Part shown: positions 25,964-35,647 of the stretch, piece after piece | Numbering within the stretch: the first letter of the stretch is position 1 | Layout: every line of letters starts with the position of its first letter | From: Sphingobacteriaceae bacterium | Lineage (GTDB): Bacteria > Bacteroidota > Bacteroidia > B-17B0 > Aurantibacillaceae | Reading direction: 5' to 3' | DNA: 64,000 nucleotides | Assembly: GCA_016715905.1 (NCBI GenBank) | Contig: JADJXI010000003.1 | Span: forward strand, 558,001 to 622,000 | Position numbers and translations under genes: made by a program | Notes under the pieces: generated by a model | What the model saw: the letters and a program-made list of their open reading frames with translations, nothing else | Database searches by the model: none | Told to the model about the DNA's origin: nothing

Positions 25964-28900
25964 ATGCTGTTTGCATTAACCAAAATACAATCACAGGCGC
26001 CCGGAAGTTCTTCGCTTATTCCCATCATGGTTCCGGCGGGAAATCAGATACTTTCCAATCAAAATCCCATTGGCAATGAAATGTGGTATAGTTTTTCACT
26101 CAACAGTCCGCAGTTTTATTCACATGTAAAGTTGAATACGCAGGGTGAAATTTATCCATTAATAGGAGCTGATTTTTATGTTTATGATCAACTCGGAAAT
26201 CCAATTTTATTTCAAACCGATAGCCTTGTAAATGATAGTTCTTTTCTTTTCACCTACAACACCAATAACTTTAGCGATCAGATTTTTTTAAAATTAAAAT
26301 TTAATGATGCCTGTGATTTGTGTTTGGGATTGACTAATTACAATTTGATTATTTCTTCACCGATTTCTGCCAGTTGTATTGCAACACCAACAACTTGCCA
26401 ATACGTAGCAAATCATAGTTTTGAAAATTATCCTAATATGCCAAATATTTGCAATGGATTTTCTCTAACAACAACCGGAAATTATAATTTTGATGCATGT
26501 CAATGGGAGCAGCCTTGCAATACAGGAACTGCTTTAAACGGAACACCGGATTACTATAATGCGTGTGCTTTTATTAATAGTGCCTATATTCATCCGAATA
26601 ATTCATATAATTTTTACACTCAATCTTATCCCGGAGGAATTGGACATGCCGGCTTATTTCTTTACTTAAAAACCACTGACGGACCACCTTCGAATAGAGA
26701 ATATTTGAAAACAATATTGAACTCGAGCTTAACTCCCGGTAATACTTATACATTTTCAATTTGGACAAAAGCTGCAAATCTAAGTCACTTTTCCAACGGT
26801 TTGCAGGTAACATTTTTTACAGCCCCTTCAGCCACCTGTCAAAACAACGCGTATCCAATACCCCCACAAAACTCCCCAATTGCACAAACTTATACCATCA
26901 CCAATGCAATCATTAGTAACACTACTTCATGGGTCAATTATAGTTTTTCATTTTCACCACCTTCGCAACCATGGAATAGCATCATTATCGGAAATTTTAA
27001 TGACAACAATAATACAGCATTGGTTTTTAACCCGAATGGTGCTCCATTAATTTATGGGCAACCTTCTGCATATGTTTACATTGATGAGGTTTCAATTATC
27101 GGACCTGATGTACCAATTACTGTTAGCGCCTCGCCAACTAATATTTGTTACGGAACTTCTTCCACTTTAACTGCAAGTTCACCAGGCATTTCTTCCTTTA
27201 CCTGGAATCCGGGAAATATTATAGCTAACAGCATTGTTGTTTCTCCTACCGTTTCAAGCATTTACACAGTTTCTGCAACCAACGCGGTGAATTCTGTAAC
27301 TTCTCAAACGGTAGCCGTAAACGTTTACACAGCAACACCAAGTTTTTCAATCAATATTACCAATGAATTCTTTTGTATTCCGAGTGGACAAACATCAGGC
27401 TCCGTTAATTTAGTTGCAAGCCCGGCCGGCGTTTATTCTGTCATGTCACAAGGCTTACCTCTAACTCAATTTACCAATTCTATTACTTTATTTCCAACGG
27501 CAACTTCGGTGTATTCTGTTTTATCCACAGATGGGCAAGGTTGTATTACTAATAAAACATTTACATTGACTAAAATACCTTGTGCGTGTTTAGCAGCCTC
27601 GGGTCCAACCGTTGGGGGGTTAGTGAATGGAGGAGTGTTTTCGAATTATCTTTCAAAATTAAAAGTTGTTAGTGATGTTACTTTAGCAATTGTTCCTATA
27701 CCAAACTATGAATGTGAAAACTTCAATATTCAATTAGCTTCTACTGAATATATTGTTTACCCCGGCGTAAGGATTACTTTACCAACTTCTCGCAATGGTA
27801 CTGTAGCCATAGTTGGAAGTTATTTCCATGGATGCGGTGAATTATGGGAAGGAATTCATGTTCCTTCAAAACATGTAAGTGTTTTAATTCAACCTATATA
27901 TGCCCCCGGCGGGTTTACAACCACGCTAATTGAAGACGCTAAAGTGGCTATTGAATTTACAAATCAATTCGATATACCTTGCACAACTAATATTCATTTG
28001 GATGCAAAGGAGGTTACCTTCAACAAAAATATTACCTCTATTAAAATTTCTAATTATCAGGTAAATCAAAATAATTATCCTTTTAAAATAGAAAATTGTT
28101 TATTTACCTGTAGAAGTTTACCAATTATACAAAATATAAATCCATTGAGTATTTCATCTTGGTCCAACACCCAGGATATTAAAAATTCTCCAAGTGGAAA
28201 TACCAGTTCCTTACAAACGCCATGGATCAGTAATACTTTATTTCCTCCAAGTGCAATAACAAGTACTTTGTATAATTACTTCGGATATCCATCTAATGGT
28301 TTAGTATTGAACAATGTTGGTTATACTCAAATTCCGGCATACTTTTTTAGAGAAATGAAAATCGGAAAAAATGGCCCCAATGATTTTAACTGTTTTGATA
28401 ATTTAATGGAGGATATTACAGCATTGAACTCAAATTTTTCAGTAATCAATACAGTATTTCAGGAAGGTCGACGAGCACGAGGAAGTACCGGAATTACAGG
28501 TGGCAAAGCCGTGGTTGCTAGCAGCGCATTTAATGAATATGAGGCTAATTACAATCGGGTAAAAATAGAAGCCGGAGCGGGTAATGGTAATTTTAATTGT
28601 CGCTTCTATGAAAAAGTGGCGGCCGTTGAAACTAATAATTATTACGCAACTTTCATTAATAACACTGAGGTATTCAGTTATGTGAATGATTACGCTTTGT
28701 TTCCTCAGAATAATACTTTGGGCGAAAGAGGTTTTAATATAAGAACCAATCATTATCAGATGATCGACATCAAAAAGAACAAACTGTACAATATTAAGAA
28801 TGCCGTTATGATCGGATTGGATAATGTTGTTTTATTTGGAAATACATTCAGAGAAATAGGGTCAATATTTGTGGAAGAAAATAGTGTAAACCGTTACCTT

Positions 28901-30517
28901 GGTCCCATTCCCGGAACAGCGAATCCATATGTGAACATAGGAGTAAGCATCATGGATCCTCTTGCCCTTCCTACCCAAACTAATGTTGCAGTTTCTGCGG
29001 GAAATTTTGTCAATGCAAACACCTTCAGTAATGTGCACAATGCTGTGAGTGTGATGAATATCAGTCACAGCCCAACGGGCATCAATAACAATACCATCAC
29101 CATGATAAACTCCACGGCGGCTTTTGCCTTTCAGCGAGGTGTGCACGGGGCGCAGTGTTTAAAATCATTGGGTATCACAAAAAATACAATAACCGGCCCT
29201 CCCAATTACATCACCAATCCATCATTGGGTGTAATGAAAGCCATTAGTGTTTCTATGAGTTCATCCTTAGCTGTGCGTTGTAATTCTACAAGTTCAACCA
29301 CAAGAGGTATAGAATTTAATGGTACTACACAGTTCACTGATTATTTTGAAGACAATCACATGAGTAATCAGCAATACGGTTTGGTATTAGATAATAATGC
29401 GGTTATTTCAGGAAGTAATGCGGTTGGTGGCATAAACCGACCAACCAACAATGTTTGGAATGGAACCTGGTCTGTGCCGAATTATAAAACGGCCGCGTTC
29501 AGTGGAAGTACTGCTCAAAACAGTAGACTTTATATTTATTATGGATTAGGAAATATTGATCCAAATGGAAGCGCTGAACCATCTATTGGGCCTATAGATA
29601 GATTCTTTCATAATGCGCCTGGTTTTTTTCAAAATACACTCATAAGTTCAAATTATGTTTCTCTCGGTTGCAGAATCGGAGGTGGTAATAACGGTGGAGG
29701 AAATGGAAACGGCAATGGTGGTGGAAATATGGCAGCACGACTTTTATTAGAACAAGCGGTTAATAATTCTATTTCATACGCAAATAATGTAATCGAATCA
29801 CAACATATCGATAAAACAAGTGCTTACAGGAGCCTTAAGGCCAACCCAACAATTATGAATGGCTCATCAATATTGAATACTTTTTATATAACTGCACAAA
29901 CAAATTATTTGGAAGAAATGCTTAATGTGGAAGAAAGTTTAGCTATCAACAGCCTGAATATTGCTCAATCACAAATTTCAGCCTTAACTCCAACAAATGC
30001 AATTGAAAGTAACTATCAAAACTTTTACCAGATACATAAAAATTATAAGAACGGGTCTTATAACATAACAGACAGTTTAAATCTTATTTATATAGCAAAT
30101 TTGTGTCCTTATGTTGATGGAGCAATTGTATTTCAAGCAAGGGCATTATATAATATTATTTATCAGGGATATTATACTTTTTTTGATAATTGTGTTATAG
30201 AACAGAATCGAATGGCTGAATCAACAAAATATAATGACAAAGGTGGGTTACAAAATCTTGTTAATTTAAAAACAAGTATTTCTCCTAATCCTAATAATGG
30301 TAAATATTCAATTTATCTGAATGAAGAATTAATTTCAAGAACGGTTTTTGTTAAAGTTTTTGATATTACTGGCAGGATTGTTTTTGAAAATAGCTATAAA
30401 AACGAAAACCAAACAAAAATTCAGGTTGAAAATAAACTGGTTAATGGCATTTATTTAATGGAAATTAGTACAGAAGAAGGAATTTTAGATATTCATCGAC
30501 TGATAATCACCAATTAA
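25964..30517 (+). CDS. Very large T9SS surface protein with CBM-like, Ig-like and beta-helix regions
   Basis: 1517 residues from ATG 25964. Regions by eye: remnant signal sequence (LFALTKIQSQA), a pre-peptidase-type beta domain, a carbohydrate-binding-like jelly roll (about 145-380, starting NHSFENYP and ending YIDEVSII), an Ig/PKD-like segment (about 385-455), a long Asn/Thr-rich parallel beta-helix-like region (about 620-1200), a Gly/Asn linker (about 1240-1256), a helical stretch and a type A T9SS domain (SPNPNNGKYS to HRLIITN). Probably exported to the surface as an adhesin or binding protein. As it stands the signal peptide lacks its charged n-region because that part lies upstream across the poly-C tract. 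First of three similar genes, 23 nt before the next. Confidence 0.85.
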   Translation: MLFALTKIQSQAPGSSSLIPIMVPAGNQILSNQNPIGNEMWYSFSLNSPQFYSHVKLNTQGEIYPLIGADFYVYDQLGNPILFQTDSLVNDSSFLFTYNTNNFSDQIFLKLKFNDACDLCLGLTNYNLIISSPISASCIATPTTCQYVANHSFENYPNMPNICNGFSLTTTGNYNFDACQWEQPCNTGTALNGTPDYYNACAFINSAYIHPNNSYNFYTQSYPGGIGHAGLFLYLKTTDGPPSNREYLKTILNSSLTPGNTYTFSIWTKAANLSHFSNGLQVTFFTAPSATCQNNAYPIPPQNSPIAQTYTITNAIISNTTSWVNYSFSFSPPSQPWNSIIIGNFNDNNNTALVFNPNGAPLIYGQPSAYVYIDEVSIIGPDVPITVSASPTNICYGTSSTLTASSPGISSFTWNPGNIIANSIVVSPTVSSIYTVSATNAVNSVTSQTVAVNVYTATPSFSINITNEFFCIPSGQTSGSVNLVASPAGVYSVMSQGLPLTQFTNSITLFPTATSVYSVLSTDGQGCITNKTFTLTKIPCACLAASGPTVGGLVNGGVFSNYLSKLKVVSDVTLAIVPIPNYECENFNIQLASTEYIVYPGVRITLPTSRNGTVAIVGSYFHGCGELWEGIHVPSKHVSVLIQPIYAPGGFTTTLIEDAKVAIEFTNQFDIPCTTNIHLDAKEVTFNKNITSIKISNYQVNQNNYPFKIENCLFTCRSLPIIQNINPLSISSWSNTQDIKNSPSGNTSSLQTPWISNTLFPPSAITSTLYNYFGYPSNGLVLNNVGYTQIPAYFFREMKIGKNGPNDFNCFDNLMEDITALNSNFSVINTVFQEGRRARGSTGITGGKAVVASSAFNEYEANYNRVKIEAGAGNGNFNCRFYEKVAAVETNNYYATFINNTEVFSYVNDYALFPQNNTLGERGFNIRTNHYQMIDIKKNKLYNIKNAVMIGLDNVVLFGNTFREIGSIFVEENSVNRYLGPIPGTANPYVNIGVSIMDPLALPTQTNVAVSAGNFVNANTFSNVHNAVSVMNISHSPTGINNNTITMINSTAAFAFQRGVHGAQCLKSLGITKNTITGPPNYITNPSLGVMKAISVSMSSSLAVRCNSTSSTTRGIEFNGTTQFTDYFEDNHMSNQQYGLVLDNNAVISGSNAVGGINRPTNNVWNGTWSVPNYKTAAFSGSTAQNSRLYIYYGLGNIDPNGSAEPSIGPIDRFFHNAPGFFQNTLISSNYVSLGCRIGGGNNGGGNGNGNGGGNMAARLLLEQAVNNSISYANNVIESQHIDKTSAYRSLKANPTIMNGSSILNTFYITAQTNYLEEMLNVEESLAINSLNIAQSQISALTPTNAIESNYQNFYQIHKNYKNGSYNITDSLNLIYIANLCPYVDGAIVFQARALYNIIYQGYYTFFDNCVIEQNRMAESTKYNDKGGLQNLVNLKTSISPNPNNGKYSIYLNEELISRTVFVKVFDITGRIVFENSYKNENQTKIQVENKLVNGIYLMEISTEEGILDIHRLIITN

Positions 30518-30540
30518 GAATAATTAAATTATTTTTAAAA

Positions 30541-31965
30541 ATGAACATTATAAGTAAATATAACATTATAATCATGTTATATGTTTTTCCTAATATTTCT
30601 TTTTGTCAAAAAGAAAATGCAATTTGGTACTTTGGTGGTAATCAAGGTGATATGATTCAAGTAGGTGCGGGAATAGATTTTAATTCCGGTTCTCCTGTTA
30701 CTCTTACAAATAGTGCAATGCCTTTTACTGAAGGCTCTGCAGTTCAATGCGACAGAAATGGTAATTTGATGTTCTACACAAATGGTCAAACAATTTGGAA
30801 TAAATCACATTCTGTTATGCAAAACGGAACGGGTCTTTGTGGACATTGGTCATCGCAACAATCCGCAATCATTATACCATTCCCATCAGACACCAGCCTA
30901 TATTATGTTTTTTCTAATGCCGGGTATCCAACTGGTGGAGGTGGAGGTCTTTATTATTCGGTGATTAATAGCACGCTAAATGGAGGATTAGGAGCTGTTA
31001 CCAATACTAAATGTGTTTCCTTATTGCCCTCCACAGGTGAAGGTTTTGCTGCTACATGGCACTCTAACACGAATGATTATTGGGTTGTAGTTAGTCAAAA
31101 CAGCACAAGTGTATTATTTTCATTCCATATTTCTGCTCTAGGAATTTCGCCACCTGTCTTATCAAATTTAAATATTAATAATAAGTGGTGTTGGAAAATA
31201 GACTTTAATAATAAGGGAAACATGTTAACTTTACTTTCAGAGAAAAATGTTGCTGGAGTTTCTACGGCAAGATACATTTCATATTTTAATCAAAATACAG
31301 GACTAATTTCTACTCCGTTTTATGTTGATACAACAATTGGGTTTAGTGGTGCCTGTTTTTCAACAGATGACAATCTAATATATTATTATGGCGGTCCTAC
31401 AAATTTGACATTGTATCAATGCGACTTAAACGCACCTGATATTCCTGCATCTAAGTTGCAAATTAAGCAATTTAGTTCAGGTATATTTCCATATTTAGAT
31501 ATGAAATTGGGTCCAGATGGGAAAATTTATTGTAATAAGAGTTTTAGTGCTGATTCAATTGATAGAATTAATTTTCCTAATATTCTGGGAGTTGGTTGTG
31601 CCTATGAATCAAACGCTATTTATCTTGGAGGTAAGAAATCGGGTAATCTTTTTTCAAGTAAAACTTTTGGTAAAAACATCAAACCAACTGGTTTAATTTA
31701 TATTACAAAAAGTAATTCATTAAAAAGTTTTGTTCATCCCAACCCAAATAATGGAAGTTTTGTATTAAAACTTAAAGATTCAAAACATCAAGAATTTGAA
31801 ATAAGTATTTATGATGTAGCCGGCAAACAGATTTATTTTGAAATGAAAAAAGAAACAATGCACGAAATAAAACTAAATTATAATTTAGTTAATGGTTTTT
31901 ATTTTGTTAAAATTAAATTCGAAGATGGTACTGTAGATGTTCACCGATTAATCATAAGTAATTAA
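30541..31965 (+). CDS. T9SS type A surface protein, beta-propeller-like
   Basis: 474 residues: signal peptide (MNIISKYNIIIML to FCQ), then a repeated beta-sheet region starting NAIWYFGGNQGDMIQVG, with AVQCDRNGNLMFYTNGQTIWN and SSQQSAIIIPFP. This is a module widespread in Bacteroidota secreted proteins that looks like a propeller. The C-terminal T9SS domain runs from HPNPNNGSF to HRLIISN. Its last residues closely match those of the preceding protein (HRLIITN), pointing to related sorting domains. Short gaps on both sides place it in one operon with its neighbours. Ligand unknown. Confidence 0.85.
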   Translation: MNIISKYNIIIMLYVFPNISFCQKENAIWYFGGNQGDMIQVGAGIDFNSGSPVTLTNSAMPFTEGSAVQCDRNGNLMFYTNGQTIWNKSHSVMQNGTGLCGHWSSQQSAIIIPFPSDTSLYYVFSNAGYPTGGGGGLYYSVINSTLNGGLGAVTNTKCVSLLPSTGEGFAATWHSNTNDYWVVVSQNSTSVLFSFHISALGISPPVLSNLNINNKWCWKIDFNNKGNMLTLLSEKNVAGVSTARYISYFNQNTGLISTPFYVDTTIGFSGACFSTDDNLIYYYGGPTNLTLYQCDLNAPDIPASKLQIKQFSSGIFPYLDMKLGPDGKIYCNKSFSADSIDRINFPNILGVGCAYESNAIYLGGKKSGNLFSSKTFGKNIKPTGLIYITKSNSLKSFVHPNPNNGSFVLKLKDSKHQEFEISIYDVAGKQIYFEMKKETMHEIKLNYNLVNGFYFVKIKFEDGTVDVHRLIISN

Positions 31966-31987
31966 TTTTAAAATTTTTTTGGAGATT

Positions 31988-33760
31988 ATGTTCCTCTCAA
32001 AAAATAATAAGCCTAGGCTTCTGTTTTTTGTATTAAACGCAATTTTAACTATAAGCTTTGCACAAGTTAATTTAGTTCCGAATCCAAGTTTTGAGAATGT
32101 AATAGGTTTCGGTAATTTCCCCTGCAATTGTAATTTAATTGATAAAGCACCTCCTTGGGATTCTCTTAGGGCTGGTGGCGGTGGTGGTAATCTTGTTTTG
32201 TCTGGTTCAAATTTTTTAGGATATCAAATTGCCAGGACTGGCAATTATATGGCAAGTTTAAATTATTATTATGAGCCTTTAAATGCAACATGGAGAAGTT
32301 ATATACAATCTCCATTAACTAAGAATTTAAAACCAAATAAGTCCTATTGTGTTACTGGTTATTTCAATTTACAAAATAAATTATCAAGGTTTGCGGTTGA
32401 TGGGCTTAGCATTTATTTTGACAATGGAAGTATATTTGCAATTGGTTATGGACAAGTAGCGCAAGCCAATCCGCAAATAAAAAGTCCACCAAATCAATTT
32501 TATTCTGATACATTAAATTGGATGAAGGTCCAAGGAGACTTTATTGCAATTGGCACAGAGAGTTATTTAACAATCGGTAATCATAAGAACAATGCTAACC
32601 TTACCTACAGTTTAGTAAATCCTAGTGCTGTTTCGCTAGGCTCAGGCTATTTTGTCGATGACATCTCTGTAATAGAAGCCGATTTACCCGCTTATGCAGG
32701 CAGAGATACAGTTTTATGCATAGGTGATAGTGTTTTTATTGGTCGCCCACCAGAGGTAGGTTTAGAATGTATTTGGAACAGCACTTCGACGGGCTCAGTG
32801 CCCATTGCAACAGGAGGGGGATTTTGGATCAAGCCCGCAAGTAGTCAAACCTATATTGTTACACAGGATGTTTGCGGTTTAATTAAAAAAGATACCATAC
32901 AAGTACAAATAAAACCTCCCTATAACGGTCCGCCAATTGGTTTAATTGCAAACACAGCAACCGCATGCCCTTCAACTACAATTAATTTAAGCATTCAAAA
33001 CAACCCACCTGTAGTAAATGGTTATAATTGGTTGCCTTTAGGTGTATACGTTCAAACCAATAATATTGCTGCCAATGCAATGATTTCACAAAGCACCACA
33101 TTTACATTAAACATAAATAATTTAGGTCAAGATGCTTTTTGTCCTTTTCAAAGAACAGCAAGTGTGAGTGTTTCCGTTCCGGTGTTTACAGATTCACCTA
33201 TTCTTGTAAGTAATCAAAATCCAGTATGTCCAAATGATACTATAATTCTTTCCTATTTAAACCCAGCGCCCGGCAATACAGTAACATATCAGTGGTTGCC
33301 AAGTTCTGCTTATACATCTACCAATTATCTTTCCGCAAAAACAATTACTCAATTAGGTGATACTTATTTTTTAAATGTGATGAGTACTGGCAACAACAGT
33401 ATTTGTGCCTTTACCAGAAGTTTGAGTATAACGATCAATGTAGCAGATACTTGTTTCAAAGAGCAGGTTATTCCCAATATTTTCACACCCAATAACGATA
33501 ACGTGAATGATGTATGGAGTATCAAGTTCCCATTTGGGAGTACACTGAGCTCCGTCGAAGTGTACAATCGTTGGGGCACTTTAATATTTCATAGGGAGAA
33601 TTTAAAATTCAGTAAACAAGGCTTTGCCAACATACATTGGGATGGTAGAAATGGTAGTGGAGAAGAATGCAGTTCAGGGGTTTACTTTTATGTGTTGAAC
33701 TATCAAGATCGTTCCGGAGAGCAGCTGGTGAAAAAAGGAAATATTACTTTGATGCGGTGA
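31988..33760 (+). CDS. Surface protein with gliding-motility-type (T9SS type B) C-terminal domain
   Basis: 590 residues from ATG 31988 (a TTG at 31979 is in frame but less likely). Signal peptide ends at SFAQ; a VPNPSFEN jelly-roll domain (about 25-235) ends YFVDDISVIE, as in carbohydrate-binding-like modules; three Ig-like segments with ICxGD or CPNDTIIL-type repeats follow. The end, IPNIFTPNNDNVNDVWSI to KKGNITLMR, is the gliding-motility-associated domain secreted and attached by a T9SS branch using a PorP/SprF-like partner. No such partner gene is visible nearby. The last gene of the three-gene surface locus; the repeat block follows. Confidence 0.88.
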   Translation: MFLSKNNKPRLLFFVLNAILTISFAQVNLVPNPSFENVIGFGNFPCNCNLIDKAPPWDSLRAGGGGGNLVLSGSNFLGYQIARTGNYMASLNYYYEPLNATWRSYIQSPLTKNLKPNKSYCVTGYFNLQNKLSRFAVDGLSIYFDNGSIFAIGYGQVAQANPQIKSPPNQFYSDTLNWMKVQGDFIAIGTESYLTIGNHKNNANLTYSLVNPSAVSLGSGYFVDDISVIEADLPAYAGRDTVLCIGDSVFIGRPPEVGLECIWNSTSTGSVPIATGGGFWIKPASSQTYIVTQDVCGLIKKDTIQVQIKPPYNGPPIGLIANTATACPSTTINLSIQNNPPVVNGYNWLPLGVYVQTNNIAANAMISQSTTFTLNINNLGQDAFCPFQRTASVSVSVPVFTDSPILVSNQNPVCPNDTIILSYLNPAPGNTVTYQWLPSSAYTSTNYLSAKTITQLGDTYFLNVMSTGNNSICAFTRSLSITINVADTCFKEQVIPNIFTPNNDNVNDVWSIKFPFGSTLSSVEVYNRWGTLIFHRENLKFSKQGFANIHWDGRNGSGEECSSGVYFYVLNYQDRSGEQLVKKGNITLMR

Positions 33761-33764
33761 ATTT

Positions 33765-34280
33765 ACACTGTCGCTACGAGTAGACAATAGTAGAAATGGT
33801 TATTGTCATATCGAGAAGCGTTGCTTTAAACACGCCTCGATACAATGCTCGTTGCCTCGCATCACTCGGCGTGACATTGTGGTTTTGTTATCCCGACGAA
33901 CGAAGGATTTTTATCATAAAGATTTCCGGATGGATATTTCATTCCCCCTTCGGCATGGTTCGACAGGCTCACTATCCATCTCAGGGTTCAGTCAGGATGA
34001 CATTTGGGAATCTGCGTGAGGCCTGCCTGCCGGTAGGCAAGGACAGTAGCGAAAAGCCCACAGCCCCGAATGCTTTCGGGGCGAGGACTTGCAGCGTATG
34101 GCCCGACGGCGAGTGAAGCTTATCAATGATAAAGCCGGCTGAACCTCGCCCGCACGCCCAAAAATTTAAAAGTTTAAACTGAAACAATAAAAAAAGAAAT
34201 CGAGAACAATCACTGAATCAATTATTGAGAACGGACGCTGAAACAGAACAGATGCTGAAACAAGTTCAGCATGACCGGGT
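33765..34280. repeat. GC-rich, hairpin-rich intergenic repeat block
   Basis: About 500 nt without a credible gene. It is visibly richer in G and C than the flanks and made of short modules: a TCAGGATGACA-like stretch, CCTGCCTGCCGGTAGGCA (34023-34040, a self-complementary core), GCCCCGAATGCTTTCGGGGC (34064-34083, a strong stem-loop), and a GCGAGG...CCTCGCCCGCACGCCCAAAAA tail. From memory, related modules are scattered between genes in many Bacteroidota genomes. The encoded 106-residue frame (33796-34116) looks like translated repeat. Confidence 0.65.
34251..34271. repeat. REP-like hairpin, possible terminator region
   Basis: ATGCTGAA, ACAAG loop, TTCAGCAT: an exact 8-bp inverted repeat just downstream (3' side) of the small minus-strand gene at 34286. 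It may help end that transcript, and is a common interspersed motif. Confidence 0.55.
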
Positions 34281-34285
34281 ATTTT

Positions 34286-34741
34286 TTATTTCGCCTTCCT
34301 TTCCCAATACTTTTTTATCTTTTCCAGATCAGCTTTGTCTACGTATTTGCGGTAGTCTCCGTGAGATTTAATTTCACTGATGATTAATCCTTCTCCATTT
34401 TCTTCTCCTAAAAAGTATTTGTAAACATGGTAATCATTTTGGTTTGCGATTTTAGGACCGGCAAAACTTACTTTACCGAAATATATATTAGATAAAACTA
34501 AATGAGTAACAATTGTCTTAGATGTATCGTTTAATGCCAACAGTAATTGTTTTGAAATTTTCTTTCCTTTTCGAATTAATTTGTTTGCTGTTTTTCCCTC
34601 TAAATTAAAATCCGCCTTGTGTTCATGATTGATGATGAATTGGGTATTGTTTAACTCCGCAATCAGTTTCTCGGTACTTTTAAATTGAGCTTGTAGGCCA
34701 AGCGTTAGGATAAATGATATAAACAAAAGAAAACTTCGCAT
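34286..34741 (-). CDS. Small secreted protein of unknown function
   Basis: 151 residues. N-terminal signal peptide MRSFLLFISFILTLGLQAQ, then a Lys-rich alpha/beta sequence with FNLEGKTANKLIRKGKK and a KYFLGEENGEGLIISE stretch. No catalytic motif or known family was recognised. Predicted to be periplasmic. Upstream on the minus strand, TATTTTTG (34794-34787) matches a -7 element, and a 12-bp palindrome (34741-34752) abuts the start codon. It stands alone between the repeat block and a divergent lipoprotein gene. Confidence 0.65.
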   Translation of the reverse strand: MRSFLLFISFILTLGLQAQFKSTEKLIAELNNTQFIINHEHKADFNLEGKTANKLIRKGKKISKQLLLALNDTSKTIVTHLVLSNIYFGKVSFAGPKIANQNDYHVYKYFLGEENGEGLIISEIKSHGDYRKYVDKADLEKIKKYWERKAK

Positions 34742-34986
34742 ATCTTAAGATACACAAGTTTTATGCCTTTAAATGTTAAGATAATGCAAAAATAGAGTAG
34801 TGTTATACTAAAAAAGGAAGTAAATATTTTCTATTAACTATGTTTGCTTTAGGCTAGTGTTTAAAGCTCTTTATATATTGAGTTGGATAAGCTATATCAG
34901 TCTTCTATTGTTCCTGAAGAAATGGCGCATTTCGAAATCTTAATTGGTATTCTAAAAAGGCTTATCTTTATTTTCATTATTACAAT

Positions 34987-35547
34987 ATGAAATTAATTAA
35001 ACTGCTTTCTTTTTTTAGCACTATATTTCTAGTAGGTTGTAAGACACCAACGCTTGGTTATTTTACCGTACAACCAAAAATTACCGAGAGTGATTTAAAA
35101 TACAATAAAACGATTACCTTGGTTATTAACCAAAACATTCCGGATTCACTTATAGTCAGTAATGGTAAAAAGCATAAACTGATAGTTACAAAATTTAGAC
35201 TTACTTTGGAACAGGGGCTATATAGTATTTTTAAAAATACCCACACCGACATAGTTATATCAAGTAAGGTTGATCCTAACGGAATGAACTTAGTATTAGA
35301 CGGTATTATGCCGGATTGGGAATGGTACATGCCGGGATCTAGGAATACAGGTGGAAGTGTTGAGTTAGAATGTAAAATAACTTACTATGCATTTATTTAT
35401 TCTAATGGGCGTAGAATTGGGAAAATAGATCGTACAATTTTCAGTAAAAAGAAGACAATTAATAGGCAAAGAAAACCTGAAGTATTTATGGATGGAATCA
35501 GAGTTATGTTTGAAGATGTTTACAGCCATACAATAAGCTATTATTAA
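34987..35547 (+). CDS. Hypothetical lipoprotein
   Basis: 186 residues with a lipoprotein signal MKLIKLLSFFSTIFLVGC (lipobox LVGC, Cys18), then a beta-rich domain with ITLVINQNIPDSL and a GMNLVLDGIMPDWEWYMPG stretch. No family recognised. It is flanked by a short imperfect direct repeat (GGCGCATTTC...TATTCTAAAA at 34924-34957 and 35599-35626). Gene-poor spacers lie on both sides, unlike the tightly packed neighbours. Function unknown. Confidence 0.65.
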   Translation: MKLIKLLSFFSTIFLVGCKTPTLGYFTVQPKITESDLKYNKTITLVINQNIPDSLIVSNGKKHKLIVTKFRLTLEQGLYSIFKNTHTDIVISSKVDPNGMNLVLDGIMPDWEWYMPGSRNTGGSVELECKITYYAFIYSNGRRIGKIDRTIFSKKKTINRQRKPEVFMDGIRVMFEDVYSHTISYY

Positions 35548-35647
35548 TTTACAACACCTGAAATTTTGAAATATTTGACTATTTATTTCACTAATCAAGG
35601 CGCATTTCAAGCTCAATATTCTAAAAGGATAATAGAATATAAATTTG

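Noticed and set aside
28439..29146. Minus-strand frames (104 and 94 residues) inside the large surface protein
   Set aside because: Shadows of the Asn/Thr-rich coding strand.
32701..32820. CACTTCGACGGGCTCAGTGCCC-like segment inside the type B surface gene, resembling the intergenic repeat modules
   Set aside because: It is in frame within a conserved Ig-like region and too short to call an inserted repeat.
33796..34116. 106-residue open frame in the intergenic block
   Set aside because: Its sequence is translated hairpin and repeat modules with no domain, signal or coding-like composition; it is best explained as repeat DNA.
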